The translations under genes were made by a program, and so were the position numbers. A stretch of 64,000 bases of DNA from an uncultured Lachnobacterium sp. Lineage in GTDB: Bacteria; Bacillota; Clostridia; Lachnospirales; Lachnospiraceae. Positions 1-7,090 of this stretch are shown here, in pieces; position 1 is the stretch's first letter; every line of letters begins with the position of its first letter. The notes below the pieces were generated by a model. It did not search any database. It saw nothing but the letters and a program-made list of their open reading frames with translations, and was not told where the DNA came from. Location of the stretch: NCBI GenBank assembly GCA_900543445.1, contig UQRC01000006.1, forward strand, positions 1-64,000, in the 5' to 3' direction.

Positions 1-1769
1 AGGTTGCGGCATTGTATAAGTATATAGGCAATATGGATATGCAAAATTTGTATACGATGGATATTATCTGTCATGGTGTACCATCATATAAAGTACTTCA
101 GAAGTATTTGCAGGAGAATTTTTCGGGGAAGAAAATACAAAGAATAGATTTTAGGGATAAAACAGAATTTGGGTGGAGTACAGAAATAAATATTTATTTT
201 GAGGATGGAACTGTGTATAGGCGATTACATACGGATGATGATTTTTATAACGCATTTTTGCCATGTATGTGTTTGAGAAAATCGTGTGCTAATTGTAAAT
301 TTTCAAGATTGCCTAGACAAGCAGATGTTACTATAGGAGATTTTTGGGGAATAGAGCATTTTGATAAATCTATAAACGATCGTAAGGGAACATCGGTTGT
401 GCTCGTGAATAATAAAAAGGGAGGAGAAATTATTCAAAAATGCGCACCGTTTTGGAGTCGAGATGTAATTACGCCAATTGGTGAGGCTACTAGAATAAAT
501 AAAACAATTATTCAGCCATTTCATGCACATCCTGCTAGAAGAAGATTTTTTGATAATTTGGACAGGTATCCTTTAGATGTTTTGGTTCATAAATGCCAGA
601 CGCATCATTATGATATTGGAATTGTGGGACTATGGTATGGACTCAATTATGGTTCAATATTAACATATTATGCGCTATATAAGGTTGTGAATCAAATGGG
701 ATTTGATGCACTTATGATTAACAAACCTAAAGAATTATGGACGGATAGATACACAGATAGGAACAGTATTGCCAACAGATTTATATATGAAAATTGTTAT
801 GTTAGTAATGTGAGAAAGAATAAAGCGGACTGGCGGGACTTAAATAATCACTGTGATACTTTTATTGTAGGTTCGGATGTGGTATGGAACTATGAAATTT
901 GTGGAGCTCAAAGTCATCAATTTTTCTTTTTGGATTTCGTTAATGATGATAAGAAAAAAATAGCTATGGCATCTTCATTTGGTTCAGGCTATCATGCACC
1001 ACATGATGAAAAGATCCTTGACAAGTATTACATCAATAAATTTGATTATATAGGTGTGCGAGAAACTGATGGGGTTGACTTGTGTAAAAATTGTTTTGGT
1101 GTGAAAGCAGATCAAGTTTTAGATCCTGTATTCTTGTGTGACAAGGGATATTATGATCAGTTAGCGGACAAGGTCAGCACTGAAAGTACGAATAGGTACG
1201 TGTCTGCATATATATTAGGACCGGACATGGTAAAATATGGCCTTATAAAGGAAATTAGCAAGAATTTGGAATGTGAAATGAAAATTATTGAAAATCCAAA
1301 TATTCCTGGGAATTTTAAACAAAAAATAGGGATTGAGGTCATGAGAACTCCGTCTGTTGAAGAATGGTTGTATTATATAAAAAATTGTGAATTTTATGTT
1401 GGAGATTCATTCCATGGTCTTTGCTTTGCGATTATTTTTAACAAGCAATTTTTGATTGCTGTTAACTCTAACGTAGATGGATTGCAAAGATTTACGACAT
1501 TATTAAAAATGGTAGGTTTAGAGGATAGATTATTTTTTACAGATAAGGATGATGTTCGAGATATAGATAAAAAAATACATCATCCAATAGATTATTCCAT
1601 AGTAAACCGCATTATTAAGAATTATGTTAAAGATTCATATGAATGGCTTTTTAACGCAATAAAGAGTGAAAAAAAATATGAGGCTAACGCATACGACATA
1701 TTATTGATGCGGCTAGAACAAAAAATTAGTAAACTAGAAGAAAGAGCGGTGATATATACAGAAACTTAA
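1..1769 (+). CDS. F420-dehydrogenase-beta-like / polysaccharide pyruvyl transferase fusion (5' partial)
   Basis: The reading frame is open to the first base, so the true start lies outside the window. The visible N-terminal part (about residues 1-190) resembles the C-terminal domain of coenzyme F420 hydrogenase/dehydrogenase beta subunits, with DIICHGVPS, a CLRKSCANC cysteine cluster and IGDFWGIE. From about residue 203 (GIVGLWYGLNYGS) to about 520 it resembles the polysaccharide pyruvyl transferase (CsaB/WcaK) fold, including GDSFHG. Such fusions are common in exopolysaccharide clusters, where the second domain would attach pyruvate ketals to sugars; the electron-transfer role of the first domain is unproven. 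The DNA is clearly AT-rich. The stop is followed at once by an ILEI-domain frame shifted by one base, so the protein may once have been longer. Confidence 0.75.
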   Translation, partial: VAALYKYIGNMDMQNLYTMDIICHGVPSYKVLQKYLQENFSGKKIQRIDFRDKTEFGWSTEINIYFEDGTVYRRLHTDDDFYNAFLPCMCLRKSCANCKFSRLPRQADVTIGDFWGIEHFDKSINDRKGTSVVLVNNKKGGEIIQKCAPFWSRDVITPIGEATRINKTIIQPFHAHPARRRFFDNLDRYPLDVLVHKCQTHHYDIGIVGLWYGLNYGSILTYYALYKVVNQMGFDALMINKPKELWTDRYTDRNSIANRFIYENCYVSNVRKNKADWRDLNNHCDTFIVGSDVVWNYEICGAQSHQFFFLDFVNDDKKKIAMASSFGSGYHAPHDEKILDKYYINKFDYIGVRETDGVDLCKNCFGVKADQVLDPVFLCDKGYYDQLADKVSTESTNRYVSAYILGPDMVKYGLIKEISKNLECEMKIIENPNIPGNFKQKIGIEVMRTPSVEEWLYYIKNCEFYVGDSFHGLCFAIIFNKQFLIAVNSNVDGLQRFTTLLKMVGLEDRLFFTDKDDVRDIDKKIHHPIDYSIVNRIIKNYVKDSYEWLFNAIKSEKKYEANAYDILLMRLEQKISKLEERAVIYTET

Positions 1770-2151
1770 AGATACACCAGGATTTATAAAATTAACAAAT
1801 CATCATCAAGATATAAATGAGTTAGGATTTGAAAAATATCCAGGAAAATTGTGGTACACGTATTGCGGATTTGCGTTAAAGGGTGTGGTTGTTGCGGATG
1901 TAGCATCTGATATGCCTGAAGTCCCTACTATTTGGGAAGGAGACAGTTATGGTCATTCCATTCATATGGAATCTCATTCATGGAGAAAATTGAATAAAGC
2001 AAATATTTTGGTTGATGGGATTGAATATTCTACAAATGGAAGAGGGGCAAATATAGTGATTATAGATGCTGAAATATTTGAGGTAATAGATTCAGTTGTT
2101 TATGATACGCATGAACCACAGGACTACTTTAGAAGAATTAAGACTGTATAA
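1753..2151 (+). pseudogene. ILEI-domain C-terminal fragment, probably frameshifted off the preceding gene
   Basis: From the TGA at 1750 this frame is open for about 132 codons and contains no ATG, GTG or TTG until a TTG at 1849, already inside the conserved domain and without a ribosome binding site. The segment around NGRGANIVIIDAE and the following VIDSVVYDTH resembles the interleukin-like EMT inducer (ILEI/FAM3-type) domain seen on bacterial surface-polysaccharide proteins. The frame overlaps the end of the pyruvyl-transferase gene by 17 bases, so a single indel between about 1753 and 1766 would join the two into one protein of about 715 residues. A frameshifted C-terminus is the likeliest reading; a separate gene starting at TTG 1849 is the alternative. 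Confidence 0.55.
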
Positions 2152-2224
2152 AATATGTGAGAAATCGTGTACATAAAGAAAAGAACATAATGGACATTGG
2201 AGGGAAGAAAGGAGACAGGTATTA

Positions 2225-3196
2225 ATGTTAAAAAGAATAAACAAGATATTTGAAAAAATTCCAATAGGTTGGATTAATTTTATGGCTATAATATCATTTG
2301 TTGGCACAATGATTATACCATTGATTGGTTTCGTTGTAATAAAAATAATGCATTTAGATGGTACCAGCCTATTTTGGGGTATTTATATTATAACGCTGTG
2401 TGTATTGATAGGGATGTTGATCAATATGTTTCGGTATATGGTAAAGTACAGAAAAATATTGGTCGCAGTAAAAGGTGCAACATCTGAAAATTTATTTCAG
2501 ATGAATAGACAGTTTCGAAATAGTTATTTTGACATTATTCAAACAAGAAAAGATGGGGAGCTTACGGTTGAATGTTTGACAACAAAAGTTGAGGAGGTGT
2601 TGAAGAATTCACTCGACCATATTTGCGAAATATATAGAGCTTTTACAGGGCAGAAGGTAAGTGCATGTGTTAAATATATTGATTCTGTAGGACCGGTAAA
2701 ATTAAATACGGCGACAATTAGAACCTTTGTAAGATCCTCCAATACAGCTATAAAGCGGTGTGAATTTGATAATAATCTTTCACCCCCCATTTACATAAAA
2801 GATAATTCTGATTTTTATGATATACTTAGCCCGAATAGTGATCGTTCTTATTTTTATCAGCAAAATTTAGTAGAATATGCAAAAGAATGCGAAAAACAAG
2901 GGAGTAGATATAGGAATTCAACACCAGATTGGTATTTGTATTATCAAGGGACGATTGTTGTTCCAATCAGTATTGCAAATAAGCGATTAGATAGAAAAAA
3001 ATCTTGTTATGATGTTTTGGCATTTCTATGTATTGATTCTATGTCGACAGAGGCTTTTTTGAAGAGCGAAGAGAGTTACAATATAAATATTGCCAGAGCA
3101 GTAGCAGCACAGATGTATATTATGTTAAACCAATATCGACAGTATTTAAAAAAATTGACAGAGGTAAGGAAACATTATGATAGAAAAAATAAATGA
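2225..3196 (+). CDS. two-TM membrane protein with GAF-like cytoplasmic domain
   Basis: A protein of 323 residues starting at ATG 2225 behind an AAAGGAG ribosome binding site. Two hydrophobic segments (about residues 17-38 and 46-66) precede a soluble domain of about 250 residues. Its end, with VVPISIAN, LAFLCIDSMS and a final amphipathic helix IARAVAAQMYIMLNQY, has the look of a GAF domain, but I recognise no catalytic motif. The next small gene starts inside its 3' end (20-base overlap), so the two are probably translationally coupled. The DNA is AT-rich like the preceding genes, which suggests shared foreign origin. A membrane-bound sensor is an inference from the fold only; the function is unknown. 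Confidence 0.55.
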   Translation: MLKRINKIFEKIPIGWINFMAIISFVGTMIIPLIGFVVIKIMHLDGTSLFWGIYIITLCVLIGMLINMFRYMVKYRKILVAVKGATSENLFQMNRQFRNSYFDIIQTRKDGELTVECLTTKVEEVLKNSLDHICEIYRAFTGQKVSACVKYIDSVGPVKLNTATIRTFVRSSNTAIKRCEFDNNLSPPIYIKDNSDFYDILSPNSDRSYFYQQNLVEYAKECEKQGSRYRNSTPDWYLYYQGTIVVPISIANKRLDRKKSCYDVLAFLCIDSMSTEAFLKSEESYNINIARAVAAQMYIMLNQYRQYLKKLTEVRKHYDRKNK

Positions 3197-3377
3197 ATTG
3201 GTATCTAAAGCTTTTTTTAGGGAGCAATATTTAAAAGGATTTGTTGCAGAAAGACATGACGAGAAAAGGGAATATAGACTAATGGGGCTTTTTCCGAATG
3301 ATGTAGCGAAAAAAAAAGTGACAAATTATTTGGAAAAAGAGCTTGTATTAGAATCGGATGATGCTAAGGAACAGTAA
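3177..3377 (+). CDS. small hypothetical protein coupled to the membrane sensor
   Basis: A 66-residue charged protein that begins inside the end of the upstream membrane protein gene. A purine-rich GAGGTAAGG lies just before ATG 3177, supporting translation by coupling. It has no signal peptide, membrane segment or cysteine motif, and its C-terminus is acidic. I do not recognise the family. The tight overlap suggests it works with, or regulates, the GAF-like membrane protein. Confidence 0.5.
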   Translation: MIEKINELVSKAFFREQYLKGFVAERHDEKREYRLMGLFPNDVAKKKVTNYLEKELVLESDDAKEQ

Positions 3378-3394
3378 GTTTTTAAGTAAGTCAG

Positions 3395-3432
3395 GGAAAA
3401 AATCAACCGCCCCAATATATAATGGGCGGTTG
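3395..3432 (-). terminator. Rho-independent terminator (minus strand)
   Basis: A nine-pair stem, CAACCGCCC with GGGCGGTTG (3404-3412 / 3424-3432). Read on the minus strand it is followed by a T-run at 3395-3400. It ends the minus-strand C-terminal Rpn paralogue. Confidence 0.7.
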
Positions 3433-3447
3433 AAGGATAAGGTCTAA

Positions 3448-3621
3448 TTAATTATGAGATGTAGGTTTTAATTCGCCGTAGATGCGTTTGTATTCTGCTA
3501 ATTCCGCATCTCGATCAGCGATTTTGCCCTGTTGTTGTTTTATGGTTCTCTTTAGTGCATCATTTTCGTGAATGACCTCGAATATTTCATCAGTGCGTAA
3601 TTTAAGAACAGGTTCTGTCAT
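3448..3621 (-). CDS. small C-terminal Rpn protein, candidate antitoxin (57 aa)
   Basis: Inside the truncated paralogue, ATG 3621 lies six bases behind AGGAGGTG (3628-3635 on the plus strand). It would encode a 57-residue protein beginning MTEPVLKL. The product is one charged helical region with KQQQGKIADRDAELAEYKR, likely a short coiled coil, with a single copy of the heptad that is repeated in the other copies. In E. coli Rpn systems an internal start makes a C-terminal small protein that blocks the toxic full-length nuclease. The same layout here suggests an antitoxin or decoy, but expression and function are inferred. Confidence 0.5.
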   Translation of the reverse strand: MTEPVLKLRTDEIFEVIHENDALKRTIKQQQGKIADRDAELAEYKRIYGELKPTSHN

Positions 3622-3807
3622 GTTGTACACCTCCTGACATAAATCTTTGTTTGAATAAGAAACTCTGAACATAGACTTCTGAAGAAGATCCAAGATAAGA
3701 TTTTTCTCAAAGTCGGATAGAAATCCGTCAGCGATTTCCTGATCTAAGATAAGTATAATTTCTGAGAAGAAGGAAGTCAATTCTTCTTTCGATTTCTGAA
3801 GCTTTTT
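3448..3807 (-). pseudogene. C-terminal-only Rpn paralogue (5'-truncated)
   Basis: This stretch encodes only the counterpart of residues 229-355 of the full-length Rpn nuclease next to it (KKLQKSKEELTSFF onward); the catalytic domain is absent. Upstream of 3807 the frame runs through an unrelated linker, a terminator and then the neighbouring gene out of frame, so the long frame is not a real protein. The C-terminal part diverges moderately from the full-length copy (for example SDFEKNLILDLL against TETDKDLILSLL), so this is an older paralogue and not a fresh tandem copy. It keeps an internal ATG behind AGGAGGTG and may therefore be functional as a small protein; see the separate entry. Confidence 0.6.
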
Positions 3808-3884
3808 CCAAGTGTTGTTTATTTGGAAAATTTGCGGATTGCTTCTTGGTACCAAGGTGTGTGATGAAGGAATCAAATCGGTAG

Positions 3885-3917
3885 AAAAAATACCCGTTCC
3901 TGATGTGGGAACGGGTA
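3885..3917 (-). terminator. Terminator downstream of Rpn copy 1
   Basis: Arms TACCCGTTCC (3891-3900) and GGAACGGGTA (3908-3917) form a ten-pair stem, followed on the minus strand by a T-run at 3885-3890. The same hairpin occurs three times in the region (also 6283-6310 and 6843-6869). Confidence 0.8.
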
Positions 3918-3940
3918 AAGATACATACAGTATCGTTGTA

Positions 3941-4138
3941 TTATAGATCACCATAGAGACGCTTATATTCAGCGATTTTGGCATCCCGATCAGCAAGTTT
4001 GGCGTCTCGATCAGCGATTTTGGCATCACAATCAGCAATTTTGCCCTGCTGTTGTTTTATGGTTCTCTTTAGTGCGTCGTTTTCATGGACGACCTCATAA
4101 TATTCATCTGTTGGAAGTTTGAGTTCAGGTACGATCAT
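3941..4138 (-). CDS. intragenic small protein of Rpn copy 1, candidate antitoxin (65 aa)
   Basis: Within the Rpn gene, codon M291 (ATG 4138) is preceded by AGGAGGTG (4145-4152 on the plus strand) with six-base spacing, as strong as the site before the full-length start. Initiation here would yield the C-terminal 65 residues, MIVPELKL to KRLYGDL, with no nuclease core. This mirrors the intragenic antitoxins of E. coli Rpn genes. All four C-terminal copies in the window keep this arrangement, which argues for selection, although LCQEVY codons constrain the same bases. Confidence 0.5.
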   Translation of the reverse strand: MIVPELKLPTDEYYEVVHENDALKRTIKQQQGKIADCDAKIADRDAKLADRDAKIAEYKRLYGDL

Positions 4139-5008
4139 AGTGTACACCTCCTGACATAAGTCTTTGTTTCGGTAAGAAATTCGAAGCATGGATTTTTGCA
4201 ACAGGGACAAAATTAGATCCTTGTCGGTCTCTGTTAGAAATCCGTCAGCGATTTCCTGATCTAAGATAAGTATAGTTTCCATGAAGAAGGAAGTCAATTC
4301 CTCTTTCGATTTCTGAAGCTTTTTTTCAAGTGAACGATGCTCATCCGGGGAACTTGCAGATTGTATCTTGGCATCGGATGGGATGCTACGCCGAAACCGA
4401 ATTGGAAGAAATGGAATTAGTAAGCATAAGTGCTTCTCCTTGATTTCTTCGAGGGTGTAGGACTGCACCTTGATCGTGGGTACACGATATTCGTGGGTGC
4501 TTCCATCCTGAAATTTGAGTTGGCAGCTTAAGTAATCGGGGATCTTTTTAGGTCCTTGCAGAAAGAGTACTGCCGATTTCGGAAACTCGAGGACTAATTG
4601 TGTGTTTTGTGTGTCTGCTCGAAACGTTAAAGCCGCATGAAGATCGTACTCAAGCATCCGGATGGTAATCTGACCATCGTATGTAATTTCACATTCGAAG
4701 TGATAGATGTCTGCATCATTCACGCAGAATGTGAGATCTGCCTTAATGGTTGAGATTTCTTTTGTGTCGGAACGCTCTACGGAATATTCAGTGGAGAGTG
4801 GGACAACCGTGGAATCCTTGGGATAGTCTTTGCCATAAATTTCATAGATGAGAGGAAACAGAAGCTTGGGAGAACTGTAAGTTGCTTTCTTGATGATCAA
4901 GTCCCAAAGTTGTGTTTCGGTTGAAATCTCATCAGGTAATCCGTTGTTGCGGATAATTTCTTCAACTTCTTTGGAGTGAAGATGATAAGTGTGGCGTGTG
5001 TTTGCCAT
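3941..5008 (-). CDS. Rpn-family PD-(D/E)XK nuclease, copy 1
   Basis: A 355-residue protein starting at ATG 5008 behind AGGAGGT. Residues about 85-125 carry a PD-(D/E)XK-like core (D91 in KADLTF, E105 and E107 in HFECEI, then IRMLEYD), as in recombination-promoting nucleases of the Rpn / transposase_31 group. A helical C-terminal domain follows (about 229-355), ending in a heptad repeat ADRDAKL that should form a coiled coil. Rpn proteins are DNA nucleases linked to RecA-independent recombination and, in E. coli, to toxicity and phage defence. The protein is identical over all 355 residues to copy 2 at 6893-7960. M291 sits behind a strong internal ribosome binding site. Assignment is from motifs; family confidence is moderate to good. 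Confidence 0.7.
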   Translation of the reverse strand: MANTRHTYHLHSKEVEEIIRNNGLPDEISTETQLWDLIIKKATYSSPKLLFPLIYEIYGKDYPKDSTVVPLSTEYSVERSDTKEISTIKADLTFCVNDADIYHFECEITYDGQITIRMLEYDLHAALTFRADTQNTQLVLEFPKSAVLFLQGPKKIPDYLSCQLKFQDGSTHEYRVPTIKVQSYTLEEIKEKHLCLLIPFLPIRFRRSIPSDAKIQSASSPDEHRSLEKKLQKSKEELTSFFMETILILDQEIADGFLTETDKDLILSLLQKSMLRISYRNKDLCQEVYTMIVPELKLPTDEYYEVVHENDALKRTIKQQQGKIADCDAKIADRDAKLADRDAKIAEYKRLYGDL

Positions 5009-5159
5009 ACTGTTACCTCCTACATATGTATTTACTATGTAATGGGAATAAAAAGATTAATGCAAATTTTGTATGAATGAAAACTAACGGTGTGGATGCA
5101 TCATAACATAAAGATGGTACAAAATCAATAGTTTGTTTTGGATGAAAAGGAGAATGAAA

Positions 5160-6272
5160 ATGTATGATTATTTAGTCGTTGGTTCGGGTTTGTTTGGCTC
5201 AGTTTTTGCACGCCAGGCAACGGACGCGGGAAAGAAAGTGCTTGTGATCGACAAGCGCCCGAACATTGCGGGAAATGTGTATACAGAGAAGGTGGAAGGC
5301 ATCAATTTCCACAAATATGGGGCGCACATTTTCCATACAAACAACACAGAGGTATGGAATTATGTAAACCGTTTTGCAACGTTCAACCGTTTTACGAATT
5401 CTCCGGTAGCTAATTATAAGGGCGAGTTGTATTCGATGCCTTTTAATATGTATACGTTTAATAAGATGTGGGGTGTTGTGACGCCAGAGGAAGCTGCAGC
5501 AAAGATTGAGGAACAGAGACAGGAGATTACCGGAGAACCGCAGAATCTGGAAGAACAGGCGATCTCTCTTGTAGGGCGGGATATCTATGAAAAACTGGTA
5601 AAGGGATATACGGAAAAACAGTGGGGACGTGACTGTAAGGAACTTCCGGCGTTCATCATTAAGAGACTTCCGGTGCGACTTACGTTTGATAATAATTATT
5701 TTAATGCGCTGTATCAGGGCATTCCGATTGGCGGATATACGAAGATGGTGGCGAACTTATTGGATGGAATCGATGTGCAGCTGAATGAGGATTATTTGGT
5801 GGATCGGGCAAAGTGGGATGCTTTGGCGGATAAGGTGGTATACACTGGCGCGGTTGATGCTTTTTTCGATTATTCACTGGGCAATCTGGAGTACCGCTCG
5901 GTTAGATTTGAGAATGAAGTTCTTGATATCCCGAATTTTCAGGGAAATGCTGCGGTAAATTATACGGATCGGGAGACTCCGTGGACAAGAATCATTGAGC
6001 ATAAGTGGTTTGAGTTTGGAAAGGATGAGAACGGAAATGATTTGCCGAAGACGATTATCAGCCGGGAATATTCTTCGGAATGGAAGCCGGGGGACGAGCC
6101 GTACTATCCGGTAAATGATGAGAAGAATGGTGCACTTTATAAGGAGTACCGGGCATTGGCGGAGCAGGAAGAGAAGGTTATTTTCGGAGGCCGTCTCGGT
6201 GAGTATAAATACTATGATATGGATGCGGTGATTGCAAGTGCGCTGGAGTGCGCGAAGAAGGAATTGAGGTAG
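5160..6272 (+). CDS. glf: UDP-galactopyranose mutase
   Basis: A 370-residue flavoenzyme that interconverts UDP-galactopyranose and UDP-galactofuranose in the cytoplasm, supplying galactofuranose for surface glycans. The N-terminus MYDYLVVGSGLFG is the FAD-binding Rossmann motif; HKYGAHIFHT, KGYTEKQWG, the RLPVR segment and the C-terminal FGGRLGEYKYYDMD are typical. I start at ATG 5160 because AAGGAG lies seven bases before it; upstream in-frame TTG and ATG codons lack a site and add residues before the flavin motif. Length is normal for the family. The gene stands alone between two direct repeats carrying Rpn nucleases, so recombination could delete or amplify it. A GlfT2-like transferase lies just beyond the right repeat. 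Confidence 0.95.
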   Translation: MYDYLVVGSGLFGSVFARQATDAGKKVLVIDKRPNIAGNVYTEKVEGINFHKYGAHIFHTNNTEVWNYVNRFATFNRFTNSPVANYKGELYSMPFNMYTFNKMWGVVTPEEAAAKIEEQRQEITGEPQNLEEQAISLVGRDIYEKLVKGYTEKQWGRDCKELPAFIIKRLPVRLTFDNNYFNALYQGIPIGGYTKMVANLLDGIDVQLNEDYLVDRAKWDALADKVVYTGAVDAFFDYSLGNLEYRSVRFENEVLDIPNFQGNAAVNYTDRETPWTRIIEHKWFEFGKDENGNDLPKTIISREYSSEWKPGDEPYYPVNDEKNGALYKEYRALAEQEEKVIFGGRLGEYKYYDMDAVIASALECAKKELR

Positions 6273-6277
6273 AAATG

Positions 6278-6310
6278 AAAAATACCCGTTCCTAATTGTG
6301 GGAACGGGTA
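6278..6310 (-). terminator. Terminator hairpin between glf and the second Rpn paralogue
   Basis: TACCCGTTCC (6283-6292) pairs with GGAACGGGTA (6301-6310), and an A-rich flank gives a T-run on the minus strand. It ends the minus-strand small Rpn gene and lies six bases past the glf stop, so it may also slow convergent transcription. Confidence 0.7.
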
Positions 6311-6333
6311 AAGATACGTACAGTATCGTTGTA

Positions 6334-6573
6334 TTATAGGTCACCATAGAGACGCTTATATTCAGCGATTTTGGCATCCTGATCAGCAAGTTTTGCATTT
6401 TGATCAGCAAGTTTGGCATCCCGATCAGCAAGTTTTGCATTTTGATCAGCAAGTTTCGCATCTCGATCAGCAATTTTGCCCTGCTGTTGTTTTATGGTTC
6501 TCTTTAGTGCATCATTTTCGTGAATGACCTCGAATATTTCATCAGTGCGTAATTTAAGAACAGGTTCTGTCAT
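6334..6573 (-). CDS. small C-terminal Rpn protein with expanded heptads, candidate antitoxin (79 aa)
   Basis: ATG 6573 follows AGGAGGTG at six-base spacing and opens a 79-residue frame beginning MTEPVLKL. The N-terminal 40 residues are shared with the 57-residue version. The rest is a run of seven-residue units (ADRDAKL / ADQNAKL) that should form a continuous coiled coil, ending AEYKRLYGDL. Antitoxin or decoy activity is an inference from the Rpn layout. Confidence 0.5.
   Translation of the reverse strand: MTEPVLKLRTDEIFEVIHENDALKRTIKQQQGKIADRDAKLADQNAKLADRDAKLADQNAKLADQDAKIAEYKRLYGDL
6362..6466. repeat. 21-base minisatellite encoding coiled-coil heptads
   Basis: Five head-to-tail 21-base units begin at 6362, 6383, 6404, 6425 and 6446, each starting TCAGC on the plus strand and encoding one heptad of the AD(R/Q)(D/N)AKL type on the minus strand. 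The same array has three units in each full-length Rpn gene (near 3960 and 6912) and one in the first truncated copy. Confidence 0.85.
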
Positions 6574-6836
6574 GTTGTACACCTCCTGACATAAATCTTT
6601 GTTTGAATAAGAAACTCTGAACATAGACTTCTGAAGAAGATCCAAGATAAGATTTTTCTCAAAGTCGGATAGAAATCCGTCAGCGATTTCCTGATCTAAG
6701 ATAAGTATAATTTCTGAGAAGAAGGAAGTCAATTCTTCTTTCGATTTCTGAAGCTTTTTCCAAGTGTTGTTTATTTGGAAAATTTGCGGATTGCTTCTTG
6801 GTACCAAGGTGTGTGATGAAGGAATCAAATCGGTAG

Positions 6837-6869
6837 AAAAAATACCCGTTCCTGATGTGGGAACGGGTA
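6837..6869 (-). terminator. Terminator downstream of Rpn copy 2
   Basis: TACCCGTTCC (6843-6852) and GGAACGGGTA (6860-6869) form a ten-pair stem followed by a T-run on the minus strand; identical to the hairpin at 3885-3917. Confidence 0.8.
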
Positions 6870-6892
6870 AAGATACATACAGTATCGTTGTA

Positions 6893-7090
6893 TTATAGAT
6901 CACCATAGAGACGCTTATATTCAGCGATTTTGGCATCCCGATCAGCAAGTTTGGCGTCTCGATCAGCGATTTTGGCATCACAATCAGCAATTTTGCCCTG
7001 CTGTTGTTTTATGGTTCTCTTTAGTGCGTCGTTTTCATGGACGACCTCATAATATTCATCTGTTGGAAGTTTGAGTTCAGGTACGATCAT
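6893..7090 (-). CDS. intragenic small protein of Rpn copy 2, candidate antitoxin (65 aa)
   Basis: The internal ATG 7090 behind AGGAGGTG repeats the arrangement of copy 1 and encodes the same 65 residues. It is the third of four such sites in 3.7 kb. Confidence 0.5.
   Translation of the reverse strand: MIVPELKLPTDEYYEVVHENDALKRTIKQQQGKIADCDAKIADRDAKLADRDAKIAEYKRLYGDL

Larger units (their letters stand above)
3505..5108. repeat. long direct repeat, left copy (offset 2952 from right copy)
   Basis: The segment matches 6457-8062 in the same orientation. Identity is near complete from about 3541 to 5027 (encoded proteins identical) and decays over the last 80 bases upstream of the Rpn start. It holds the truncated paralogue, the terminator and the full Rpn gene. 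With the right copy it brackets glf. Confidence 0.85.
6334..6759 (-). pseudogene. C-terminal-only Rpn paralogue, second copy
   Basis: The counterpart of 3448-3807 at a fixed offset of 2952 bases. Only sequence homologous to residues 229-355 of the full-length nuclease is coding-like; the catalytic part is missing. The two truncated copies match except at the 3' end, where this one has five full 21-base repeat units instead of one and ends KRLYGDL, like the full-length genes, instead of KPTSHN. That end may have been converted from a full-length copy. An internal start is retained; see the small protein at 6334-6573. Confidence 0.6.

Noticed and set aside
303-530. Minus-strand frame in the pyruvyl-transferase fusion
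   Set aside because: It is antisense to a clearly coding region with conserved motifs.
3807-4038. Extension of the truncated Rpn paralogue upstream into a 196-residue protein
   Set aside because: This part crosses a terminator and then reads the end of the full-length Rpn gene out of frame (PKSLIETPNLLIGMPKS is the shifted heptad array).
5874-6473. 199-residue minus-strand frame over the glf 3' end
   Set aside because: It is antisense to glf and a shifted reading of the 21-base array; it has no ribosome binding site and no independent support.
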